Assembly (NCBI RefSeq): GCF_000165425.1
Contig: NW_001799488.1
Location: forward strand, 1-64,000
Direction of reading: 5' to 3'
Origin: Paramecium tetraurelia
Taxonomy: Eukaryota > Ciliophora > Oligohymenophorea > Peniculida > Parameciidae
DNA: 64,000 nt
Position numbers and translations under genes: made by a program. The notes beneath the pieces were generated by a model. The model saw only the letters and a program-made list of their open reading frames with translations. It was not told the origin of the DNA and did no database searches. Within the stretch, counting starts at the first letter, position 1; each line of letters opens with the position of its first letter. Shown here piece by piece: positions 25,401-35,939 of the stretch.

Positions 25401-27994
25401 GACATGAAGTACAGATTACTTCAAAGTCATCTGGATTACTTGATTCTACGAAGGTGAGGTAGTCATGATTCACATTCTTATTAACAAAAAGTTCAAAAAA
25501 TGGTCTAATATCTTTTTTCCAATTACTCTTATTTATTTTAAATTGTTGTGAACATGAGAAACACTGTTTAGGACATTAGATACACATTCCAACAATATGA
25601 TCTGCATAATAACCAGGGAAGCAGTTTATGCAAATAATTTTATTGAGATAATTAACACACTCGTAGCAATTTTATAATTTTTACTCACAACCTAAAAGTG
25701 AGACTGCCTATTCTCCACCAACTAAACAATAAAAAGTACCATTATAGAATGCTGATTCTTAACACAATTAAGAGGATTTATAACATGTATATGAAATATA
25801 TGAAAAAGTATATCCAGATGTGCATCTAGGACAAAGAGGAATAATTGATGAGGTTATTGACATAGGTTGAAAGTATAGGTCAATCGTAGTTAAAGGAAAA
25901 TCCCCAGATCCAGGATATTATTAAGCCCCATAAAGACATTATTTTATGGTAACAATTTAACATTTGAGAGCATCATAAGAAATTTCATATAAACTTGGAT
26001 CTGTGCATTTTAGGCATCTATTGATATGATTCTGTTTGATTTCATCAAAGTAGAATTCACAAATAGAGCATTGTGCTCCACAACCATAGCATGAACCTTT
26101 AAACAAAGCAAATCCAGGTTAACAAGTCGAACAATTGATAGTTGAATTACAAATGGCACAATTTAATGGGCACTTCTAACATTTAGAACCATCGAATTCA
26201 TACAACTAAATACATTTAGTACATGTTTATGCATTATTACAATTCTTGCAATTCTCAATACATTTTTAACAAGTGTTTCCTTAAACAAAATATCCAATTT
26301 TACAGCTATAATACAAATGATTAAAATGAATGCAGGTTATCTTTGTTACATCATTGCAATATCCCAAACATCCCTTGCATAATTCTAAGTTCATCAATTA
26401 ACTATTGACGAAAAATATTTCATATAAACTTTCCTCCCTAACTGATTTTATATAAGTTGAAGTCAAGGTATATCTCTTATAATCAAAAGTGCAGACAGGA
26501 TTTTAATACCAACTTTGTGAATTAAGTAAACAATCAGCACAATTTATTTGATAATCATTAATTGAACTGGGGCAAGAAATACATTTGCCATCAACTAGGA
26601 ACTCTCCATACTTACATTTAAATGTATTGTTTTAATATGTTTGATTCATTATGGGATACAATTCATTCATTTTACTGCACTTTTGAGTTAGATCTAAATC
26701 CACAAATCCAAATTCACAAGTACAAAATCCAAATTTCCATTGTCTATTTGAATTCTATGGACATGTGAGACAGTCACTTTCAGTCGGTCCATCGCATGTT
26801 TAACAGGAATAGTGGCATCTCACTGAGTATGCTAATTCTTACTCATAATTGTAAGTGATTTCTAATTGGATTTTGCCTTCCAAATAACTTTTATAAAAAA
26901 AACTATCTGCTCCAACGTATAAATAAACAAATTGATTATGGAATTATAAAGCACTAAAAGTCTAAATAACTTCTTAATCACCTGGAAAGAGTATTTTTAC
27001 ATAAGTCTAGTCAACCAAATATTGAAAATAAATATAGTGCCATTTTTGAAATCTATCTCTATTTGTTGTACTTTAAATTGCAAAAGTGTTTATCGCTTTT
27101 GTGAGATAAGCCAATTATGGATATGGGTAGGAGTAGGCTAGAACACTCATATTGAACAAATTATAATTATTTGATGTGGAATCCAAAACGTAACTCATTA
27201 ATAATACTCTATCTCCCAAAATACTATCATTACGATAATTTTCATTCAAAGTCAATCTCATTAATAAATATCTCTGTCTTTCGACTACATTCTCATAATT
27301 AACCTTAACCCAACATCTAATTTGATATTTGTGACCTAGCATCAAAAATTTGGTTGAGTAAAATACATCTCCCAATAATTTAAGTCCATTAAAAACATCG
27401 ACAACAGTTATGTTGTAAGACTGAGGACTTTAAAAATTTTGAATAAAAAATTAATCAAACTCATTATCGTTATTAAATGGTGCTATTGTGAATTGTTTGA
27501 CTTCACTATATTTTCCATGAAAATAATCGAAGTTCAAGGTACTACCAACCTAATTAATCATATTATATTATTATTACCTTTCCATATTAATTTAATACAG
27601 GAACGATGTTCTTCGTAGTCAATTTGACACTCTACAACTTGCTTCCTCTCACATATAACTTTGATCCATCTTATAGATTCTCAAGATAGACATAATACCA
27701 AATTCCTTCAAACTTTGTAGGATCTTAACTCAAATTAGTAATTGTATTGAAATCACTCACCGTAATATTTAGAGTTATTGAATTAAAAGAGAGCCATATG
27801 TAAAATTTGCTTGAGGGTGCTTTTGAAATAAAATTGTAGTTTGCCATAATATTTTACCCTGTAAATGTGGATTTATCATTTAAAATAAAATCTCCTGATG
27901 CCTTTATATTAGAGAAAGGTAAATATTGAAACCAAAATCCGTAATGGGTTGCCTATTAAATACACTATTTAATTAAAAGTAATAAGATAAGCAT
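19489..27994 (-). CDS. Giant Cys-rich surface protein with beta-helix-like repeats and C-terminal membrane region
   Basis: A single intron (27550-27577, 28 nt) leaves 8,478 nt, an exact triplet length, giving 2,825 residues. It starts with a signal peptide (MLILLLLIKQCIQQ). Residues about 370-890 are furin/EGF-like cysteine-rich repeats with patterns such as CQTCDGPTESDCLTCP and CENCKNC-like spacing. Residues about 920-2050 consist of short Ile/Asn/Ser/Phe repeats (for example INIKDSVFQDSL, NLTNTNFINTI) of the parallel-beta-helix type. A late EGF-like motif (PDSCIQGSFGALCETC) precedes several transmembrane helices (YLCFVFCIYGFIISI, LFGLTVIIPFLMFL) and a basic cytoplasmic tail. This layout is frequent among ciliate surface proteins of unknown function, proposed to be adhesion or sensory molecules. 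I infer plasma-membrane location from the signal peptide and helices. Confidence 0.88.
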
Positions 27995-29260
27995 ATAATT
28001 AAATTATTCAATTAAATTAATTTGTAATAAAATTACACTTCGTTTTCTTTATCTGTAAAGAGTTTTCTCTTCACGTTTTTTATTTCTATTCATTCACTTT
28101 ATTGATAGTCCCAATATTTTTTAAGGGGCTTTATGAGTATTTGACAGCTTTGTCATTTTCACATGAGTTGTCACACATTACACTTCGTTATTTAATTTTG
28201 AACTAATATAATTACATAAATAATGAATTATTCCCTAAAATTATAAACACGCATTTTTTGATAAATTATTGATTAAATGTGAAAAAATAAAATTTAAAAT
28301 AAGTGCATTATTAAAATTCTAAATGACAAGAAAATCATAAAAGTTAATTAAATTAATTTTTATATAATATTTAATGTTCGCTTTGTCGGATTTTCTGTTA
28401 AGCAGATCTTATAGACATCAATTTTTTGAAATCTTCCGAATAATTTATTTTGATATGAATAAATTCAATTTCACTCATACTTGATAGGAAATTTAAGAAT
28501 ATTTATAAAATTAAATTCATTTTATTGTTTATGAAATTAGATATTAAAATATTAATATTAGTGTCTACCATGTCAAGAAGATCAAAATATTTCCAATAAT
28601 TACCAGATCTTACTTATGAATATGCATGCAACTTATATCAACTTAATTCCAAAGCAATAGTGCTGACTTTATTGATAAAATGTTGTCTTAATTTCTATCT
28701 ATTTTTTTAATATCAACTATGATTCTAGGTACAAGATCATCTGCACACAGCTAATCCTAAAATAGAGTTACTTTAAAATCAAAATAATTAAGACTGTTTT
28801 TCTTGTTAGTTACAAGATAATTGCGTCATTTAAAATATTTCTTAATTAAATTTAAAAACAAAATTATGACATGACAATTAAACATTGATCTTTTCAGTAA
28901 TACCTATGGTGCCTAGCCTAAGTCCTTTATTTAATGAATTCTAAAAGCAATTTGATAAACATATAGAATTCAAATTACGAATATATATCTTTGTTATATT
29001 AAAATTAAAAAATAGTTAAATATAGAGTTTAGTAATTAAGATGAATAGATGTATATTGAAATATAAGTACTATCACAACTTTATTCAATATGAATCATAT
29101 CAAAACTTAGGAATTTTAGAAAATTCTTCTGAAGCTTAATTGAACAGAATTTATTTTGAATAAATTTTTTAAATTATATAGATTTTAATAAAAGATTATT
29201 ATCTCTTAATGTGATATTTATTGTTTTCTTTATTAATTTTTATAATTAATTTGACATTAA
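27995..29260. other. Long intergenic region between divergent genes
   Basis: About 1.27 kb between the starts of the surface-protein gene (minus) and the BAH-PHD gene (plus), so both promoters are here. Very AT-rich. A 13-bp direct repeat occurs at 28032 and 28177. A 49-codon frame at about 28569 (MSRRSKYFQQLPD...) is not significant. No RNA gene is recognisable. Confidence 0.45.
28032..28189. repeat. Two copies of a 13-bp direct repeat
   Basis: The exact 13-mer attacacttcgtt occurs at 28032-28044 and 28177-28189, about 145 bp apart, in the divergent spacer. It is relatively GC-richer than its surroundings. It may be a regulatory element for the surface-protein gene, or chance. Confidence 0.45.
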
Positions 29261-30089
29261 ATGGCAGAATTTAAGGAAGTATAAAATTAAATATAAACTC
29301 TTTAGGATAAATTCTTTAATAAGCCAGGAGATTCTGATGATTCTGCTAATAAATTAAAAAAAAAAATATCTAAGCCGAAGTAATAAAGTTTAATCTCAAC
29401 ATCATTAAAGATCAAGGAAATGTTTAAAAAATAACAATTCAAGGATATTGTGAATTGGGCTGAAAAAGATACCTCCATTACACTTCATGAATATGACGAA
29501 ATGAAAGTTAATTCCCAAATGTTAAAACTTGGATAATGTGCTTTAATAAAAAATGCTAAAAATCCTTCTGAAGATTATGTTGGTAAACTTCAAAGGATCG
29601 TTACAATTAAAGAAAATAAATCAACTAAATTAATTTGCTTATGCGAAGTTAATTGGTATGTCTAACATTCATGAAAGGTTTTATCGAAAAAGTGAAATAA
29701 TAAAATTTAAACCCTAAGCCAAACCTTGGATATCCAATAATGAAGTATTCAGCACTAATTGCACCGATTATGTGTTGGCATCCACAATATTGTCTCCTTG
29801 TCGAATAGTAACTCTGGAGGAATATGAAACATGTACACAAGTGGAAAAGGGAATATTTTTCACTAGGTTAGAATGGTTACCTACAAAAAAGAAGTTTGAC
29901 GGACTATCAAAACTTTAACATCATTGTACTTGTAAATAGCCCCAAAATCCAGATTAAATATATATTTAAGTATTTTCTTATCTATATTTTTAGTGTGATA
30001 AATGTTAAAAATGGTACCATATTACATGTGTAGGATTGAAGAAAGGAGAATATGAATAGAAAGAATATATTTGTGGATGCTGTAGATGA
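29261..30089 (+). CDS. BAH domain plus PHD finger protein (chromatin reader)
   Basis: Introns 29656-29677 (22 nt) and 29970-29993 (24 nt) yield 260 residues. A Lys/Gln-rich N-terminus of about 80 residues precedes a BAH domain (VGKLQRIVTIKEN, EVNWFYRKSEII, EVFSTNCTDYVLASTILSPC). The C-terminus is a PHD zinc finger: CTC, CDKCQKWYHITC and CGCC, the Cys4-His-Cys3 pattern. BAH-PHD proteins read histone tails, typically methylated H3K4 or H3K27, and recruit other complexes to chromatin; which mark this one reads cannot be told. The second intron sits exactly before the CDKC zinc-ligand pair. The stop is only 28 bp before the start of the exonuclease gene on the same strand. Confidence 0.87.
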
Positions 30090-30117
30090 AATATAGTTAA
30101 TAATATTATTATAAAAT

Positions 30118-31853
30118 ATGGGAATCGATTCTTTATTAAAAGCTCTGAAGTCAGTAACAAAGCCCAAACATATTTCTGAATATTAGAATAAGAAAATAGC
30201 TGTGGATACATATTGCTGGTACTTTGAGCACTTATAGTTTAGGTTACATAAAGGGATATTTTTGTGTGCTTAGGAATTATCAGATGGCAGAGAGACAAAT
30301 GAGCATATTAATTATTGCCTAAAAAAAGTAGAGTTGCTCAAAAAATATAATATTACTGTTGTTATGGTATTTGATGGTGCAAAACTGCCAAGCAAGAAGA
30401 CTACAGAGGAAGAGCGGGAAAAGTAATATAAACTTCAAATTTTAGAAAGAGGAATGACAACCTATAAAAGCATTTAGAATTTAAGTAACAAGGGGAAAAA
30501 GACAAAGCTTATTAAAAATTGGTTGAATCTATAGATGTTACTCCTCAAATGGCATCTAAATTATTGGAAGCATTGAGAATCAGGAATATTGAATGCATCG
30601 TCGCTCCATATGAAGCAGATGCTCAATTAGCGTATCTATCTTTAACAGAATATGTTGATGTCATCATAACCGAAGATTCCGATCTTATTGCTTATGGAGC
30701 GAAAAAAGTGCTTTATAAATTGGACAAATTTGGGTATGGTGAAGAGATTGATTACAATTCTATTTCATCATGCACTGAATATAATTTTTAGAATTGGCAT
30801 CATTAAAAATTTCTCACTTTCTGTATCTTATCAGGTTGTGATTATTTGAGTTCATTAAGTGGAATAGGGATAAAAAGAGCCTATCAAATAGTAGCAACTT
30901 CATAAAATTATAAATAAGCCATTGATAATCTACAGAGGAAATAAAAGATCACTGTTCCTTTTGATTATGTTGAATAGTTCGAGAAAGCATATCTAACCTT
31001 TCTATTTTAGAGAGTGTTTTGTCCAGTTCAAAGAAAAATGGTCTCAGTGAATACCTTTGATACTGATCTCTTATATTCTCAAATGAAATCTTTATTGGAA
31101 GGCAACCTTGATTTCTTAGGTAATGTTTACACAGACACCTTGATTCAAGACATAGCAGATGGTAAAATCTGCCCATAAGATTTAAAACCATATTCATAAT
31201 CATCTAAGAATTTAAAATACTAAAATATGGAAAATAAGTATCAAAATGATAATAACGAATTAGATATACCAACATTCGGCAAGGATAAAAATGTTTAAGT
31301 TTTCAAATTTATTAAAAAATCATAATCTACAAAAATAAATCCAGAAGAAAATGCTGAAAGAGTAGAAGACTAAAAAATTAAACCCCAATCCTAAGTGATT
31401 CATTCAAAATAGACTGAAATTAACGAAAAATCTCAAATTGAATAATAATTATATAACTACGAATAAAGTAATATATTTTCTAGTTAACAGGAGACACTAA
31501 AATAAAAATCCTTATTTAACACTAACATTTTAGCCAATGAACAAAAGAAGAAGTAGTCTAAAATCGTTATAAAACATGAATAAAAAAGAATTAACGAATA
31601 TTTCCAATCCTCTTTTAAACCATTCAAACCACCCTCGTCTCACATTTAGAAATAATATTAAATTTCTTAAGTAGTCAATATCGTTGAAGAGGAATGCTAA
31701 AGATTTGAATAGAAAGTTAATTCTCAAGTTGAAGAGGAATTTTAACAATATAGTATTTCTGAGGAATTTTCTGATAATTTGAAAAGATTCTATTATACAG
31801 ACTTTGGTCTATTCTTAAACTCAGAACTCCAGTTTAAATAAATACAGCTTTGA
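30118..31853 (+). CDS. EXO1: Exonuclease 1 (XPG/RAD2 family 5'-flap nuclease)
   Basis: One 23-nt intron (30423-30445) gives 570 residues. XPG-N domain: MGIDSLLKALKS, the metal-binding Asp in AVDTYCWYFEH, and VVMVFDGAKLPSKK. XPG-I domain: CIVAPYEADAQLAYL (catalytic Glu pair) and DVIITEDSDLIAYG (two catalytic Asp). The helix-two-turn-helix reads ILSGCDYLSSLSGIGIKRA. EXO1 removes DNA 5' to 3' in mismatch repair, in double-strand-break end resection and in meiosis. The C-terminal 250 residues are Gln/Lys-rich and low complexity, as in other EXO1 proteins, where this tail carries partner-binding sites. EXO1 is preferred over FEN1 because of the long insert and tail and the EXO1-type GIKRA spacing. 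The intron falls between XPG-N and XPG-I. Confidence 0.92.
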
Positions 31854-32082
31854 ATTCTATATTTATTATTGTTTACTTTTATGAAATTGAAATTACATTT
31901 TTAGAAATTATAAAATTGATATTTAGATCTGAGTTTGTTTCGATTGATAATCACATAATCATAGTTAATGACTATGCAACTCAAAAGATCATTCTTGATT
32001 TTATTAATAGAGAATCGTAAAATATTGTAATAATAACTTAATTATATATAATTATCAGTTTTTGTGTCAATTGAGTTCTGAT

Positions 32083-32814
32083 TCAATCTCTCTATCTTCT
32101 AATGATTAATTATGGATATTTACTTTAAACTTGATCATTTGAAGGGGAATTGTATTAATCATTGTCGTTCTCATCAATATCTTCATGTTTCATTTTTTAT
32201 CCAATCTAATCGTTATATTGCTATTATAATTATTTCTAATTACTTTTTAGATTAAAGCGTTTGTAACTTTAAATTTCCCATCCAATTCATAAATGGTTCC
32301 AGATCCCTCTGATTCAGCTAAGATAAAATTAACAAGTTCTTCTTGAACTTCATTTGTGTAAAATAAACTTAAGTTTTTAGTTATTTAATTATGCTTAGCA
32401 CTATTACCAAATGAGCAAATCACCTTGATCAAACAATCTAGTAATTAGTTGGGAAATGATAAATTAAGGAACTTCTGGGTAAAATTCTTAATCTTAAAAA
32501 TTCCTNNNNNNNNNNNNNNNNNNNNNNNNNNNNNNNNNNNNNNNNNNNNNNNNNNNNNNNNNNNNNNNNNNNNNNNNNNNNNNNNNNNNNNNNNNNNNNN
32601 NNNNNNNNNNNNNNNNNNNNNNNNNNNNNNNNNNNNNNNNNNNNNNNNNNNNNNNNNNNNNNNNNNNNNNNNNNNNNNNNNNNNNNNNNNNNNNNNNNNN
32701 NNNNNNNNNNNNNNNNNNNNNNNCAAATTTACGAGATAAATTTAATTGATTTAAACACACTTTTATAAAATTTATACTATTCTATACGATATTTAAAAAT
32801 AAAAATAACTTCAT
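32083..32814 (-). CDS. Hypothetical protein split by an assembly gap
   Basis: C-terminal part is clear: from the gap edge at 32505 the minus frame runs (FLNLSFPNQLLDCLIKVICS, EVQEELVNFILAESEGSG), crosses a 23-nt intron (32221-32243), and ends in an acidic tail followed by QLIIRRQRD and a TGA at 32083. On the other side of the gap a minus frame from an ATG at 32814 (MKLFLFLNIVQN) is in register with the gap edge, but whether it belongs to the same gene is unknown. The readable part is helical, about 133 residues, and unrecognised. It converges on EXO1 with a 229-bp spacer. Confidence 0.5.
32506..32723. other. Assembly gap (218 N)
   Basis: Unresolved bases inside the minus-strand gene. The sequences on both sides are ordinary AT-rich sequence with no repeat that would explain the gap. 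Confidence 0.98.
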
Positions 32815-33096
32815 TAATTAATTTATATATGGATTATCCATCCCTCTTATTTTCACCTAATCTTTCAGAATTATATTAAACCAAGTCCTGAATTTATGAT
32901 ATATTATATATCTATATTAAAATAATTACAAAAGATTAAGGAATAACTAACATACTTTTGCATCTAAAAATAATCTTATGACTAATCCCACTAGTTTCGA
33001 TAATTAAGAAAGTAACTTTAGATTCTAAATTATAGATTATAAATCAGAAAATAGAATTGTTTTTAAATTGCAATACTATTATTAATAACAAAATCA

Positions 33097-35168
33097 TCAC
33101 GCATAATTATCAAGGATCTCTTCTGCTTCTCTATTGTCATATTCAATCTTCCAAAATAGACTGTGATTAAATAAAGAAGAAATATTATCATCTTTATTAG
33201 TGGATTCTTTATCATTATTTGAGGTTGATTACAATTCTTGATCATCTTGATTTTATTTTTTAGTTTGAAGTATATCTTCATTCCAACCCTAATCATCATT
33301 CATATCCATCAAGATATTCTCATCATCATCTAGACCTCCATCATCTTATTAATTATTATTCTCTAATTCTTATTCAACTTTTTATGATTCCTTCTCTTAA
33401 TATTGTTATCCACTTTAATTTTACTAACCATATTATGAGTCATTGACTTTCTATATGATTTATCAAAATAATTACTTATAAAATCTGCATAATGTCAGAT
33501 TCCTGATCATCAGCCACTTCTGATTTAGCCTTTGGATTCACATTACATAAAAAAGGTTTTTCTTTTTGATTAATGTTGGTCAGTCTATTTTTAACAAATT
33601 CCATCCATTGTTAATCTACCATTAATTAAGATAATACTGTCTTGATAATATTATAGAATTGTCTTGTTGTAAGATTTCTCAAGGAGATAATTAGATAGCG
33701 AGGTCAAAAGAGCTAAATATCCCTTTTTATCATTCTACTCTGTATGATATCCAATAATAAATTCGATAAGTGATCCAAACTCAAAGACCTAGAATAGTAT
33801 ATAAAGTTAACATTTTCTGTTAATTTTTCATCATTTAAATCCAGAATGCATTTTATGATCTTTTCTGTGATAATGTGAATTTGATTGTTAGATGGATATT
33901 AAATACAAATAGTTTCTAACACTTAAATCAAACCAGCATTTAGAAGAGCTTCAATGACAGTGATATCATTGGTTCTATTAATATAAGTATGAGTTAATTA
34001 CTGAACGAAAGTTTAAATTAATTTTAATAGCATAATCTTATGTAGTCCAAATGGTTACACTTATTCTTAATTAGAATTTTTGAAGTTAGCAGCACAATAT
34101 CTTTTACTTAATAAATTTTAAGGTAGTTCAGGGACAATATTTTAAAATATTGAGAAGTCCTTCTCATTATTATGAATGACTTCATCATCTTCTTCTTTTT
34201 TGGACTCTTTTGAAGACATTTCCACTAAATTGATGATAACTTAAATTGGCTATGGTTTTTAAGTTTTCATTGCAATATCAAATAATAATTCTGGTCTTGT
34301 AATTTAATCTATAAATGGAACAATATCAGGATTGTTATAATATAAGCAACTCATATTTTTAGTGGTGATTTCAATTAAAATATCGCAAACGTTTTCAACG
34401 ATCTCTGAACAATAGTATTTATTCTGCATTAATATTATAATTCTTTGTAATAGGATCTTTCTTTCATTTAGAAATGTCTCATCTGTGAATTCTTGGGTTG
34501 TATCGAGAATTATTAATTTTTCGATGATTTCTGCAATGTGTTTACAATCTATGTGTTTTATTAAATTAGATAAAATTTGTTTATTATTAATAATTTGGGT
34601 CCAAACCTAAAAATTTGAATAAATGATACATCAAATCCTCGTTTCTTAAGAATCGCAAGGAATGCCTTAGAAAAATAGCCTGCCGATGTCATATTGAATA
34701 CATCTGCTTCAAGAAAGCTAATCAATTGATCGTACAAGTTGACTCTAATCATTTCTGCATCTGCTTCTATTCCTTCCTCTGGTCTTTCAAATAGAAAATC
34801 CAATAACTTCTAATTTTAACTGCCTAAAATTTCACTGCATAAGAATGGGTATCTTTTGATAAGAATGCTATGTCATACTAGATTTATGTCTTTTTATCGA
34901 TCAATTCATCATCGACTGAAATTACGTATTGAATCATTCTCTAATACATTTCTGGGTGCTTGGTTATGCTATAAATAATTCATTATTAAATATGTACTGA
35001 TCAGCAAATTTATTGGCTCCAACTCCTTTGATTTCTTATAAAATATTATCAGCGGATAAAATAGTTTCTAATTCGCAATCAGGGTCAGCTAACAAGGAAT
35101 CCAGTTATTGTTGCTGAGGAAAGAAACGAGCAAAGCTAAAATATGAGAGAGTAATACTTAAAAAACAT
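33097..35168 (-). CDS. Protein phosphatase 6 regulatory subunit (SAPS domain)
   Basis: Seven introns of 22-29 nt restore one frame and give 633 residues. The start (MFFNFARFFPQ) and following DSLLADPDCELETILSADNI match the SAPS N-terminus. Core features are KHPEMYQRMIQY, KLLDFLFERPE, and FNMTSAGYFSKAFLAILKKR, the signature of SAPS/SAP190 proteins that bind the PP6 catalytic subunit and direct it to substrates in cell-cycle and nutrient signalling. The middle is helical-repeat-like and the C-terminus is acidic and low complexity (DDGGLDDDENILMDMNDD), as in yeast and animal SAPS proteins. The first intron is at 35136-35157, just after the first three codons; another lies in the Asn-rich tail. 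An alternative, a one-base indel near 34855, is unnecessary once a 26-nt intron there is accepted. Confidence 0.88.
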
Positions 35169-35333
35169 AATAAATTAAAATATTATATATGGATAATAAA
35201 ATCAGAACTCATTTTAATAAGTTAAACAGTTTCTCATGATGTTATTTAGCATGTGATGGAGATTGAACTTATGAGTTTAACTACAAAATGGATGAGAATC
35301 TTCCTTAGGATTACGAGAGACTAAATAATTCTA

Positions 35334-35903
35334 TCAACAATAATTGAATAAATTACAGCTTGAATTTTCTTTTGCGTTTGTAATATTGTTGGATTCAGCA
35401 AAAAAATTTTTCAAGAACAAATTCTCTTGCAATATTTCCTATTGATTTTATATCAAAATTTCATTATTTAATTTTAATTCTTCATTCTATTATTACAACA
35501 TCTAATTTATCTTGTATAGTTCTGTTGAATCTGATTGCTGTGTTTCCCTTGACAACAAGGATAGAATTTGATTATTCTAAACTAAAATTTTGTTCCTCAA
35601 TTCCAGATCTGTGTTTTATTTGGTTAAACAGCGAGGACAACCCATTTTCAGATTTTGGATTTATCGTTTCTATTGCTAAATAATTTGTTAGAGTTGAGTG
35701 ACACTTTCACTTTGATTTGTTGAATTTGTATTAGAGTTATAAGTTGTTAATGTATTTTCTTTGACATTTTCATATTCTTCATTGTTGCTTTATCTACTCA
35801 ATAGTTTTCTACTATATTTACGAGCATAAGAGTTATTCTCTTTTTCATGAGTTGGAGAAGCATTTTTTCTAACTAGTTTTTCTGTCGAATGCTTTTTATA
35901 CAT
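35334..35903 (-). CDS. Coiled-coil protein, unknown function
   Basis: One exon, 189 residues, from MYKKHSTEKLVRKNASP to TGA. Residues 1-85 are basic and Ser/Asn-rich; about residues 75-180 are Gln/Leu/Glu/Asn-rich with heptad-like leucines and one CPRC pair, so a long coiled coil. The minus frame is also open upstream of this ATG into the decayed Cache-domain gene, so this may be that gene's C-terminal tail rather than an independent gene. The clean ATG, the stop and the change in composition make a separate small gene about equally likely. Confidence 0.55.
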
Positions 35904-35939
35904 AGCAGTTAAATTTAATATAAATAGATAAATACTAAT

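Noticed and set aside
34840-34870. One-base frame shift in the SAPS gene
   Set aside because: A 26-nt intron at this site restores the SAPS reading frame with a proper phase, so no indel is needed.
35188-35350. Plus-strand frame MDNKIRTHFNKLNSFS with two TGA codons that could be recoded (selenocysteine or Trp)
   Set aside because: Only about 50 codons, overlapping the end of a clear minus-strand gene, with no conserved motif or SECIS-like structure. Chance is enough to explain it.
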